Assembly (NCBI GenBank): GCA_025774615.1
Contig: JALGVQ010000010.1
Coordinates: 1-39,836, forward strand
Reading direction: 5' to 3'
Origin: a bacterium
GTDB lineage: Bacteria; Blakebacterota; Blakebacteria; Blakebacterales; Blakebacteraceae
Length of the DNA stretch: 39,836 nt
The position numbers were made by a program, and so were the translations under genes. Shown here one piece after another: positions 24,564 through 32,360 of the stretch. Each line of letters begins with the position of its first letter. Position 1 is the stretch's first letter. Below the pieces are notes generated by a model. It did no database searches. It saw nothing but the letters and a program-made list of their open reading frames with translations, and had not been told where the DNA came from.

Positions 24564-25401
24564 TGATTGTTCGACTCGCAAGGCAGTCATCCTTGCTGCC
24601 GGTGCCGGATCACGGATGCGCAGAAGCAGTCCTGAGGTACTCGACCATGGTAATCGTGAGGCCGTCCGGGATGGTCTGAAAGGGATGATCCGGTTCCACA
24701 ATCGCCCCTTTCTCGACTACGCGATCCAGCTCCTGATCGACTCAGGACTCGACGACCTCTGCCTGGTCGTCTCCGAGCACCGGAGCATGCTCAACGAGTA
24801 TTATGAGGCGATGGCCAACGCCATGACGGAGTCGCGACTATGCTTTGCCGTACAGCATGAACCACTCGGCACGGCTCACGCTCTGCTCACCGCGGAGGAG
24901 TTCACCCGGGGTGAACCGTTCGTGGTAGTGAATTGTGACAACCTCTATCCTGCCGAGACCCTCACGGCACTGAAATCAATGAAACCTCCCGCGCTGACCC
25001 TTTTCGATCGGGAGGGCCTCCTGCGCGGGAACATCCCGGCCGAACGGATAGCCGATATGTCACTGGTCGAAACGGATGACCGGGGGTGCCTGACGAGGAT
25101 CATCGAAAAACCGGGGCGGGAGGAATCGGCGACCTTTGAACAGGTCGCGCCGATCTCAATGAACTCGTGGCATTTCGGGCCGGAGATCTTCGACGCATGT
25201 CGGGCGATCCCCCCCCACCCTGTCAGGAATGAGTTCGAGATACCCTCTGCGGCCATGCAACTGGTCAGTGATGCCGGCCTCTGTCTGATGACGACACGGT
25301 TTTCACTTCCGGTCTACGACCTGACAAGTGCCCGTGACATCGAACCGGTCGAGGAGGTAACCGATACCATGCAGATAACCCTCCCGGCAATCAGCCCGTG
25401 A
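24529..25401 (+). CDS. Sugar-1-phosphate nucleotidyltransferase
   Basis: A Rossmann-like nucleotidyltransferase (NTP_transferase family) that would join a sugar-1-phosphate to an NTP. The glycine-rich nucleotide loop is AVILAAGAGSRMRRSS, followed by an unusual ~25-residue insertion (containing EVLDHGNREAVRDG) before the catalytic-type Lys in GLKGMI and the RPFLDYA strand. GTAHALL, the metal Asp in VVVNCDNLYP and the later IIEKPG are family-typical. It overlaps the end of the symporter by ~35 bases and the kinase start by 4 bases, so all three are likely coupled. Several starts are possible (GTG 24526, ATG 24529, 24538, 24544); none has a strong ribosome site. The nucleotide and sugar are not determinable from sequence alone. 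Confidence 0.85.
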   Translation: MRKMRMSTSRDDDCSTRKAVILAAGAGSRMRRSSPEVLDHGNREAVRDGLKGMIRFHNRPFLDYAIQLLIDSGLDDLCLVVSEHRSMLNEYYEAMANAMTESRLCFAVQHEPLGTAHALLTAEEFTRGEPFVVVNCDNLYPAETLTALKSMKPPALTLFDREGLLRGNIPAERIADMSLVETDDRGCLTRIIEKPGREESATFEQVAPISMNSWHFGPEIFDACRAIPPHPVRNEFEIPSAAMQLVSDAGLCLMTTRFSLPVYDLTSARDIEPVEEVTDTMQITLPAISP

Positions 25402-26723
25402 ACTCATCTGACGATCCCCTTCTGCTGGCCTGCCATGAGGTCATCGAGTCTCTCGGTGGGAAGCGGGCATCAGTTGAAGCTTTTGTGCCCGGGCGTATCG
25501 AACTCTTCGGCAAGCACACCGATTACGCCGGCGGAAGCAGTATCGTCGCGGCAACCGACCGCGGTTTCCGGATGACGGCCAGCCCGCGTGACGACACAAC
25601 TGTCAGGATGATCCCGTCCGACAATCCCGCATCTATGGCCTCGTTTATCCCGGGAGAGTCTCCCCGCCTGCCTGCCGGGCACTGGCTGAACTACCCGGCC
25701 ACCACGGCACGCAGGATCGCACTCAACTTCGGGGAAGACATCACCCTCCGGGGTGCTGACATCGCCTTCCAGAGTGACCTTCCGCGTGCAGACGGCATGA
25801 GCAGCAGCAGTGCCTTCATGGTGGCGACTTTCCTCGTTCTGGCACATATCAATCGGCTCGAGGATACATCCGCGTACCGTGGGAACATCTCCACCTGCGA
25901 GGAGCTTGCCGGATATCTCGGTAGTGTCGAGAATGGGGCTTCCTTCGGAACCCTTGCCGGCGAGACTGGAGTCGGCACGTTTGGTGGCAGTGAGGACCAT
26001 GCCGCCATGCTCTGTTCCCGGGCTGACTCTGTCAGCGTCTACCGGTACAGCCCGATCCGCCTGATCGAGCGCATCGACTGGGATGATTCTCTGACCCTGG
26101 TTATCGCGACCTCGGGTGTCTCCGCCGAGAAGACCGGTGAGGCACTGGGGGCGTACAACCGCGCTTCCCATAGGGCTGCCAGAACCGTGGAGGTCTTCCG
26201 CGCGCATACCGGTGAAGCGTTCACGACGCTCAGGGAATGTGCCGGTCATGCTGAACGGATCGGCCTGGAGGCCGCACTCTCCAAGCTGAGGAGCGCCGAG
26301 CAGGGTAACGGAGAGCTGAAGGACATGCGGCTTTCAACGCGGTTCGAACAGTTCTACCATGAGGAGATGGAGTACATTCCCGGCGCAGTCGAGGCGTTCA
26401 GGTCGGGCGACTGGGAGAGGGTGGGAGCGCTCGCCGATGCGTCCCATCGGGGCGCTGCCGAGGGACTCGAGAACCAGACACCCCAGACCGACGCGCTCCA
26501 GCAGTTCGCTCGCGAGCATGGAGCCCTGGCATCATCCGCGTTCGGCGCCGGTTTCGGAGGGAGTGTATGGGCCCTGGTTCATTCCGGGAGTGAAGAGAAC
26601 TTCGGACATGCCTGGTCTGATACCTATCGGCAGACCTTCCCTGTCGAGGCTGCCGGAAGCAGGATCATGAGCATGCGTCCTGCCGGCAGGGCCTGGGCGC
26701 GATCGTATGACAGCTTGAAGTGA
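25398..26723 (+). CDS. Galactokinase-family GHMP sugar kinase
   Basis: A GHMP kinase that should phosphorylate C1 of a sugar. The galactokinase signature is GRIELFGKHTDYAGG; the usual GEHTDYNGG has Glu where this has Lys. The ATP loop is ADGMSSSSAFM, motif 3 is GAGFGGSVWAL, and the Asp of GGSEDHAAM probably takes the place of the catalytic Asp of galactokinase. At 441 residues it is longer than bacterial galactokinases (~390). The GTG start overlaps the stop of the nucleotidyltransferase by 4 bases and has no clear ribosome site, so it depends on coupling. With the symporter and nucleotidyltransferase it forms an import-phosphorylate-activate route. Because the substrate-pocket residues differ, I do not assign galactose; an acetamido or deoxy sugar is equally possible. 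Confidence 0.88.
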   Translation: MNSSDDPLLLACHEVIESLGGKRASVEAFVPGRIELFGKHTDYAGGSSIVAATDRGFRMTASPRDDTTVRMIPSDNPASMASFIPGESPRLPAGHWLNYPATTARRIALNFGEDITLRGADIAFQSDLPRADGMSSSSAFMVATFLVLAHINRLEDTSAYRGNISTCEELAGYLGSVENGASFGTLAGETGVGTFGGSEDHAAMLCSRADSVSVYRYSPIRLIERIDWDDSLTLVIATSGVSAEKTGEALGAYNRASHRAARTVEVFRAHTGEAFTTLRECAGHAERIGLEAALSKLRSAEQGNGELKDMRLSTRFEQFYHEEMEYIPGAVEAFRSGDWERVGALADASHRGAAEGLENQTPQTDALQQFAREHGALASSAFGAGFGGSVWALVHSGSEENFGHAWSDTYRQTFPVEAAGSRIMSMRPAGRAWARSYDSLK

Positions 26724-26730
26724 GGAGATC

Positions 26731-28224
26731 ATGAGACCGATCATTTCCGTGACGATCCTGCTGCTGCTCGCACCCATTGTCACCGGAGCGCAGCAGAGTG
26801 ATGATTTCGAACTGTGGTTCACCGACGCAACCATGCGGGTCGATTACTACCACACAGGTGACGCGGTTGAGGAATCTGTCTCTCTCGATCAGGTATATGT
26901 CCAGGGATCGTGGGCCGGAAACCTCACGAACCTGCTCGATCCCTTCGATAACGGCAAATATTTCATCATGGTCCATGATGACGGGTCGGGTCAGCTGATT
27001 TTTTCACGAGGATTCAACAGTTACTTCGGGGAGTACCAGACGACCGATCCGGCGGCCGAGGGTATCACGCGAACCTACCACGAGTCGGCCCTTATCCCCT
27101 GTCCGAAGATGCCGATCACGTTCATCGTCAAAGTGCGCAGGAGGGATAATTCATTTCAGGAGATATTCAGTCAGAGGATCGACCCGGAAGCGGTTGGTGT
27201 GATCCATGAACCGCCAGCCGAACAGGTGCAGGTGATCGAAATGATGCATGGAGGTGATCCGCATGAGTGTGTGGATATCGCCTTCATTGCCGAAGGGTAT
27301 GCCGGGGATGAACGCTCGAAGCTGGAGGCGGATCTCGATCGGTTGATGGAATTCATGTTCGAAGAGGAACCGTACCGGTCGAACAGGGAACACTTCAATA
27401 TCCATGGAGTATTCAGAGCCTCAGCCGAGAGCGGCGTGGATGAACCGACCAACGGCATCTGGCGACGCACTGCGATCAACTCGAGCTTCAATGCCCTCGG
27501 CCTGCCGCGCTACCTGCTGACCGAGGACAACCGGGCCCTGCGGGATATCGCCGCGAACGTCCCCTACGACGCGATCGTGATCGTGGTGAACTCCGAGCGG
27601 TATGGCGGAGGCGGGATCTACAACTGGTATGCCGTTTCCACGGTCGATAATGACTTGAGCGGACATGTCTTTCTGCATGAATTCGGTCACTCGTTCGCCG
27701 GACTCGCAGATGAGTACTACGCATCCACAGTCGCGTACAACGAATTCTACCCGCCGGGCGTCGAGCCGCCGGAACCGAACATCACCGCCCTTCTCGACCC
27801 GACCCGGTTGAAATGGCGGCACCTTGTCGATGCCGCGACACCTCTTCCCACGCCATGGGAGAAGACCGAATACGAAGGGATCCCGGCAATGCAGCGCGAT
27901 CTTCGCAGAGAGGCCAGAACGGAGATCACGCGCCTGCGACAGGAAGAGGCCACAGATGAGACCATCAGGAAGATCGAGGAGGAGCTGGCTGCCAGGGTGA
28001 AGGAGCTGGGTGATCGCAGGGAGGAGATCGTGTCCGGTGCGTCGGTGAGGGACGTGGTGGGTGCCTTCGAGGGGGCCGGTTACTCATCCACCGGCCTCTA
28101 TCGTCCGATGCGCGACTGTCTCATGTTCCGCAACGCGCCTGCCGGGAGAACACTCTGCGCAGTCTGCCAGGATGCTGTTCTCCGCATGATCCGTTTCTAT
28201 CGGGGCCTGCCGCAGAACAACTGA
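26731..28224 (+). CDS. M64 family metallopeptidase, exported
   Basis: A zinc peptidase of family M64 (IgA-peptidase-like). A signal peptide (MRPIISVTILLLLAPIVTGA) is followed by an N-terminal beta domain (about 20-160) and the catalytic domain. The zinc motif is His316-Glu-Phe-Gly-His in HEFGHSFAGLADEYY. The late signature GAFEGAGYSSTGLYRP with DCLM is complete. Between them is a charged helical insert of about 65 residues (roughly 390-450) rich in Arg/Glu heptads, probably a coiled coil. GAGGAGATC precedes the ATG, 7 bases after the kinase stop, so it may share the transcript. It should act outside the cytoplasm on proteins or peptides; its specificity is not known. Confidence 0.93.
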   Translation: MRPIISVTILLLLAPIVTGAQQSDDFELWFTDATMRVDYYHTGDAVEESVSLDQVYVQGSWAGNLTNLLDPFDNGKYFIMVHDDGSGQLIFSRGFNSYFGEYQTTDPAAEGITRTYHESALIPCPKMPITFIVKVRRRDNSFQEIFSQRIDPEAVGVIHEPPAEQVQVIEMMHGGDPHECVDIAFIAEGYAGDERSKLEADLDRLMEFMFEEEPYRSNREHFNIHGVFRASAESGVDEPTNGIWRRTAINSSFNALGLPRYLLTEDNRALRDIAANVPYDAIVIVVNSERYGGGGIYNWYAVSTVDNDLSGHVFLHEFGHSFAGLADEYYASTVAYNEFYPPGVEPPEPNITALLDPTRLKWRHLVDAATPLPTPWEKTEYEGIPAMQRDLRREARTEITRLRQEEATDETIRKIEEELAARVKELGDRREEIVSGASVRDVVGAFEGAGYSSTGLYRPMRDCLMFRNAPAGRTLCAVCQDAVLRMIRFYRGLPQNN

Positions 28225-28233
28225 GAATCGCCG

Positions 28234-28258
28234 ACACCCGGGTATACATACCCGGTGT
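28234..28258. repeat. Palindromic hairpin between the M64 and SDR genes
   Basis: CCGGGTATACATACCCGG (28238-28255) is an 8-bp perfect inverted repeat around AC. With one bulged C the stem extends to ACACC/GGTGT (28234-28258). No run of T follows, so it is not a standard intrinsic terminator. It could be an operator, a processing site or a weak attenuator between the two genes. Confidence 0.5.
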
Positions 28259-28279
28259 GAAACACCTGAGGAGCACAGA

Positions 28280-29035
28280 ATGCAGGGACTGGCCGGCAAG
28301 CGAGTTGTCATCACCGGAGGCGCGGGAGGCATCGGCATGGCCACGGCCCGCAGGTTCCTGGATGAAGGATCGCAGGTCGTTATCTGGGATCATGACGAAC
28401 ATGCGCTTACCGGCGCCTCCGACGAGATCCCCGGTCTCTCCGGCTCCATCCGGGCCGATGTCACCGACCCGGAGGAGGTGAAGGCCGGATTCGCTGAAGT
28501 CGGAGCATTGATGAACGGGCTCGACATCCTCATCAACAACGCCGGTATCAGCATCCGTCATCCCTTCCTCGAGATCACACCTGAAGAGTGGCGGCGGGTC
28601 ATCGATGTGAATCTCAATGGCATATTCCTGGTCGGCAGGGCCGCAGCGGAGCTGATGCTGACCGGAGATGGCGGTGTCATCGTGAATATGGGATCGACGA
28701 ACGCCATGACCGGTTATCACTATTACGCCGATTACAATGCCTCGAAAGCCGGAGTGGTGGAACTCACCCGCTCGATGGCTCTCGAACTGGGGCCGAAGAT
28801 CCGCGTGAACGTTGCCTGTCCCGGATTCATCCTGACGCCGATGCAGGATGCCGAATACACCCCTGATATGAAGACCGCATTCTCATCCAGACTGCCCCTC
28901 GATCGCCTTGGCTCACCTGAGGATGTGGCCTCGCTGTTCGCGTTCCTGGCCTCAGATGAATCATCTTTCATCACCGGACAGTGTTTCATCATCGACGGTG
29001 GTGAGATCGCCGGTGGACTGGCAAGCCAACGCTGA
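28280..29035 (+). CDS. Short-chain dehydrogenase/reductase (classical SDR)
   Basis: An NAD(P)-dependent oxidoreductase of 251 residues. The cofactor loop is TGGAGGIG (about 12-19), and Asp37 after the second strand (VVIWDHDE) favours NAD over NADP. NNAG (87-89), Asn111, Ser139, Tyr152 and Lys156 (YNASK) form the catalytic set. The C-terminal ITGQCFIIDGG is typical of FabG-like SDRs. The substrate cannot be read off. GAGGAG lies before the ATG. The closest neighbours are peptidases, so there is no pathway clue; an alcohol or sugar oxidation tied to the sugar genes upstream is only a guess. Confidence 0.92.
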   Translation: MQGLAGKRVVITGGAGGIGMATARRFLDEGSQVVIWDHDEHALTGASDEIPGLSGSIRADVTDPEEVKAGFAEVGALMNGLDILINNAGISIRHPFLEITPEEWRRVIDVNLNGIFLVGRAAAELMLTGDGGVIVNMGSTNAMTGYHYYADYNASKAGVVELTRSMALELGPKIRVNVACPGFILTPMQDAEYTPDMKTAFSSRLPLDRLGSPEDVASLFAFLASDESSFITGQCFIIDGGEIAGGLASQR

Positions 29036-29051
29036 TTGGAGGAGATAATCC

Positions 29052-30533
29052 ATGAGAGCACGACCTTCGAATGGGCGGCACTTCCCGATCGTGGCTCTCC
29101 TGTTCATCTGTGTATCGGTCGTAACAGCGTGTGCCGTCAATCCCGTTACCGGCAAGCGACAGCTCATGCTTATCACTGTCGGGCAGGAAGCCTCGCTCGG
29201 CGCAGAATCTGATGTGGGGATCGTCGCCGCCTACGGGCTCTATGACGATGAGGCTCTTTCTTCCCATATAACGATGATGGGAGAGCAGATGGCCCGGAAC
29301 TCCCACCGGCCCGATCTCGACTGGTCGTTCAAGGTACTCGACTCTCCCGTCATCAATGCATTCGCGGTGCCCGGAGGATATGTCTACGTGACCCGCGGCA
29401 TCCTGCCCTATCTGGGAAGCGAGGCCGAGCTCGCCGGAATTCTCGGACACGAGATCGGACACATAACCGCCCGGCATTCCGCCCAGCGGCTCAGCCAGGC
29501 TCAACTGGCACAGCTGGGACTCGGTATCGGAGCGGCATTCTCGGAGAGATTCAGAAAATATTCAGCTGTCGCCGAGGCTGGTGTCGGTCTGCTCATGTTG
29601 AGTTTCAGCCGGGAGAATGAACGGGAGGCTGACCGTCTCGGGGTCGAGTACGCGACTTCCCAGGGGTGGGCAGCCGGAGAGATGGCTAATTTCTTCGCTA
29701 CCCTGGAGCGGATGCACCCGAGCACAGGCGATGGGCTCCCCGACTGGTTCTCTACCCATCCCGCCCCTGAGAAACGGGTTGAGACTGTCCGACAGCTCGC
29801 AGAGGAGTGGCGGGCAAAGGTTGAACATACCTCTTTTGATGTAAACCGTGAGGAATACCTGAGGAAGATAAACGGCATCATCTTCGGAGCCGATCCCCGA
29901 CAGGGTTTTGTCCGCGACGGGTGGTTCAATCATCCCGAGCTCACCCTCCGCTTCCCCCTGCCGGATGAGTGGTCGGTCCTGAACGAGACCTCCCAGGTTC
30001 AGATAACCGCTCCGGAAAAGGAGGCAGTCATTCTGTTCAGCCTCGGAACCACGAGTTCTCCTTCAGCAGAGGCAGACTCATTCTTCTCAGGCCTGGGCGT
30101 GATGCCGGTCGAGAGTGAGCGGGTCACCGTGAACGGGTTTCCCGCCCGTCGATCGAGAACGGTGATCGAGACGGATCAGGGTGCCTTCGGGATACTCTCC
30201 ACGTTCATCATGAAGGGGAGCACGATCTTCACCTTTCATGGCATCTGCGACCTGGCCAGCTTTGATGCATTTCGATCCGATTTCGAGCATACCATGAACG
30301 GCTTTTCTCTTCTCACCGACAGGGCACTCCTGAGCGTGCAGCCCGACAGGATCCGGATTGTACGTGGTGAGCGCGAGGAGACCCTGCGTACCTTCCTGCT
30401 CTCCCGGGGTGTTCCGGAAGAACGACTCGAAGAATTCTCTCTCCTTAACGGTAAACGTCTCGATGACCGGGTCACGGAAGGTGAACCGATCAAGATCGTG
30501 GAACCGGACGGAGGTAGAACTCGTACTGAGTAG
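29052..30533 (+). CDS. M48 family metallopeptidase lipoprotein (BepA/YfgC-like)
   Basis: A zinc peptidase of the M48 group that in relatives such as BepA cuts misfolded outer-membrane proteins in the periplasm. The lipobox gives Cys27 (VVTAC). The zinc site is His133-Glu-Ile-Gly-His in ILGHEIGHITARHSA, with the third ligand Glu in ENEREADRLG. STHPAPEKR is another family phrase. After the peptidase domain (to about residue 265) comes a ~230-residue C-terminal part with a PsbP/DUF-like beta region and a final LysM-like segment (GVPEERLEEFSLLNGKRL), as in many long M48 lipoproteins. The strong GGAGGAGAT site precedes the ATG, 16 bases after the SDR stop. It probably takes part in envelope quality control. 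Confidence 0.93.
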   Translation: MRARPSNGRHFPIVALLFICVSVVTACAVNPVTGKRQLMLITVGQEASLGAESDVGIVAAYGLYDDEALSSHITMMGEQMARNSHRPDLDWSFKVLDSPVINAFAVPGGYVYVTRGILPYLGSEAELAGILGHEIGHITARHSAQRLSQAQLAQLGLGIGAAFSERFRKYSAVAEAGVGLLMLSFSRENEREADRLGVEYATSQGWAAGEMANFFATLERMHPSTGDGLPDWFSTHPAPEKRVETVRQLAEEWRAKVEHTSFDVNREEYLRKINGIIFGADPRQGFVRDGWFNHPELTLRFPLPDEWSVLNETSQVQITAPEKEAVILFSLGTTSSPSAEADSFFSGLGVMPVESERVTVNGFPARRSRTVIETDQGAFGILSTFIMKGSTIFTFHGICDLASFDAFRSDFEHTMNGFSLLTDRALLSVQPDRIRIVRGEREETLRTFLLSRGVPEERLEEFSLLNGKRLDDRVTEGEPIKIVEPDGGRTRTE

Positions 30534-30556
30534 TCAGCCCGGGAGAACCGATTACC

Positions 30557-31177
30557 ATGCGCAGAACAATCCTCACCCTCATCACCATCATCCTTTTGTC
30601 CGGCGGAGCGTTGGAGGCTCAAGACCGGCAGTTCGACGCCGGATTCCTGATCGGAGAACCGACCGGACTGTCGTTCAAATTGTGGGACAGGGATTTCTCG
30701 ACCATGACCGGACTGGCCGGCGGTCGGCAGGCAGCGGCGTCGATACGCAAACTGATCAATGCCGGCTATTCGATCATCGGGGAGATCGGTATCGAGAGTG
30801 ATGAGATCGATGACATATACCGCTATGTCAATAAAGACTATACCGCCTTTGCCGGAGCGATCGCGTGGTCCTTCTTCGACCAGAGCGCCTTCCACCTGCA
30901 CCTCGACTACCTGCGGCACTGGTTCGACTTCTTCAGGGTCGATGATGGCGAACTCTATCTCTACTACGGACTTGGCGCGCGGCTGAAGGTGTTCAGAAAT
31001 GATTCACGACTCGGGGTCCGTTTCCCGGCCGGCCTCGACTATCTCATCCCCGAGACGGAACTCGATGTGTTTCTCGAAGTGGTACCGATCCTTGATCTCT
31101 ACCCCTCGGTCAAACCGACACTGAATGTCTCGATCGGTATTCGATACGTGATCGGTTATGTAAGAGGAGAGCGATAG
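30557..31177 (+). CDS. Small outer-membrane beta-barrel protein (DUF3996-like)
   Basis: A 206-residue protein with a signal peptide (MRRTILTLITIILLSGG, cut near LEA) and a barrel-like body of amphipathic strands. It resembles the small family whose members read LGEPTGLSFK, then WSF, then LHLDYLRH, then YYGLGAR, and end with FLEVVPILDLYP and IGIRYV. All of these are present here. The function of this family is not known. It follows the M48 gene by 23 bases, so a client or partner relation in outer-membrane assembly is possible. It meets the convergent HD-GYP gene with only a 7-base gap and no visible terminator. Confidence 0.85.
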   Translation: MRRTILTLITIILLSGGALEAQDRQFDAGFLIGEPTGLSFKLWDRDFSTMTGLAGGRQAAASIRKLINAGYSIIGEIGIESDEIDDIYRYVNKDYTAFAGAIAWSFFDQSAFHLHLDYLRHWFDFFRVDDGELYLYYGLGARLKVFRNDSRLGVRFPAGLDYLIPETELDVFLEVVPILDLYPSVKPTLNVSIGIRYVIGYVRGER

Positions 31178-31184
31178 AGCACTG

Positions 31185-32360
31185 TCAGATGAGTCTGATC
31201 GATTCGGTGGCCGGACCGGTGTCCTCACCAGCGCCGCCGGTATCTCCACGAACGAATTTCGCGTCCCAATCCCTCAACATCGAAGTGAAATGATCCACCA
31301 GGTCGGGAGAGAATTTCCTGCCCGCACCGCTCCGCATCACTTCCATGATCTTGCCCAGGGGTTGTTCCGGTTCGTAAGGCCGTTTTGTGCGCATCGCGTC
31401 ATACACATCACAGAGCCGCACCACCTGGCTCACCCTGTGGGGTTTGCGGGGATAGATGAGCTCAGGGTAACCCGATCCGTCGAGCTCGAGATGGTGCTCG
31501 TACGCGGCGACCGCGGCCATCTCGAATTTTTCACCTGAACGAAGGAGGATCTTCGCGCTCGCGATCGGATGTTTCTTGATGTACTCCCAGTCAGCCGGAT
31601 CCAGTTTTCCCGGCTTATTCAGTATCTCATCGGGGATGGCGACCTTGCCGATATCGTGCAGGAGCGCCGCCTCGGCGATCATCCTGATCTCTGAAGCTTT
31701 CAGGTTCATGAAGCGCCCGAAGGCTACCGCGAGAACCGCCGTATTCATGGCGCGCACCGGGGCCAGATCTTTCCCCTCCTCGGTTGGTACGATGGGGATG
31801 ACGAATGCTTCCTCGGTGTGCATCGCGCCCCATATCGAGTCGAGCACCGAGCGGGAGAGGGCGACGGGTATCCTCCCGTTCTTCTTTGCTTCTATGAAGA
31901 GACCGCCGGCCATCTCTGCCTGCTCGTAGAGATCGAAACGGTCATCCCCTCCACCCGACCTCTCAAGCAGGCTGACCGATCCGAACCGGATATGGGAGAA
32001 GGTGTCGAGAGAACCATCGTCGAGTTCTTTCTTGTCTGTCATGTAGAGATGGAGGTCACCAATAAAGGTACCGAGTTCCTCGATCGAGATCCCGGGCGTG
32101 AACTCGATCCTCTCGATACTGCTCTCTGAGAGACGCACCGAAAGAGCCCAGCCCTTCAATTCGCGTAAAGGCGAATCGATGTAGACCACCTCATCCCCGA
32201 AAAAGGTGAATGATGGCCTCTCGTTCTCTTCGAGAAGCTCCGCCAGCGTCTCATAGAGCTTTTCGAGAGCCCCGACTCTCGCCGGGTGTTCCCCGGAATA
32301 CAGGCCGATGGTGGAAATCGCCTGTGCGAGCGAGTGCATGAACTGGACTGCCTGATTCAC
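31185..32360 (-). CDS. HD-GYP domain protein, probable cyclic-di-GMP phosphodiesterase
   Basis: The C-terminal half is an HD-GYP domain: His235-Asp236 (LLHDIGKVAIPDEIL), His264 (KKHP), His289-His290 and GYP (HHLELDGSGYP), and LCDVYDAM. These residues bind two metals and hydrolyse cyclic-di-GMP. The first ~105 residues form a helix-sheet module also found at the start of the neighbouring HEAT protein (YSGEHPAR matching YPDGHPSR). The middle (110-200) is not recognised. It is cytoplasmic, with no membrane helix. Its start overlaps the HEAT gene stop by 4 bases, so they are coupled and probably work together. It ends the tricorn-led operon. Confidence 0.92.
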   Translation of the reverse strand: MNQAVQFMHSLAQAISTIGLYSGEHPARVGALEKLYETLAELLEENERPSFTFFGDEVVYIDSPLRELKGWALSVRLSESSIERIEFTPGISIEELGTFIGDLHLYMTDKKELDDGSLDTFSHIRFGSVSLLERSGGGDDRFDLYEQAEMAGGLFIEAKKNGRIPVALSRSVLDSIWGAMHTEEAFVIPIVPTEEGKDLAPVRAMNTAVLAVAFGRFMNLKASEIRMIAEAALLHDIGKVAIPDEILNKPGKLDPADWEYIKKHPIASAKILLRSGEKFEMAAVAAYEHHLELDGSGYPELIYPRKPHRVSQVVRLCDVYDAMRTKRPYEPEQPLGKIMEVMRSGAGRKFSPDLVDHFTSMLRDWDAKFVRGDTGGAGEDTGPATESIRLI

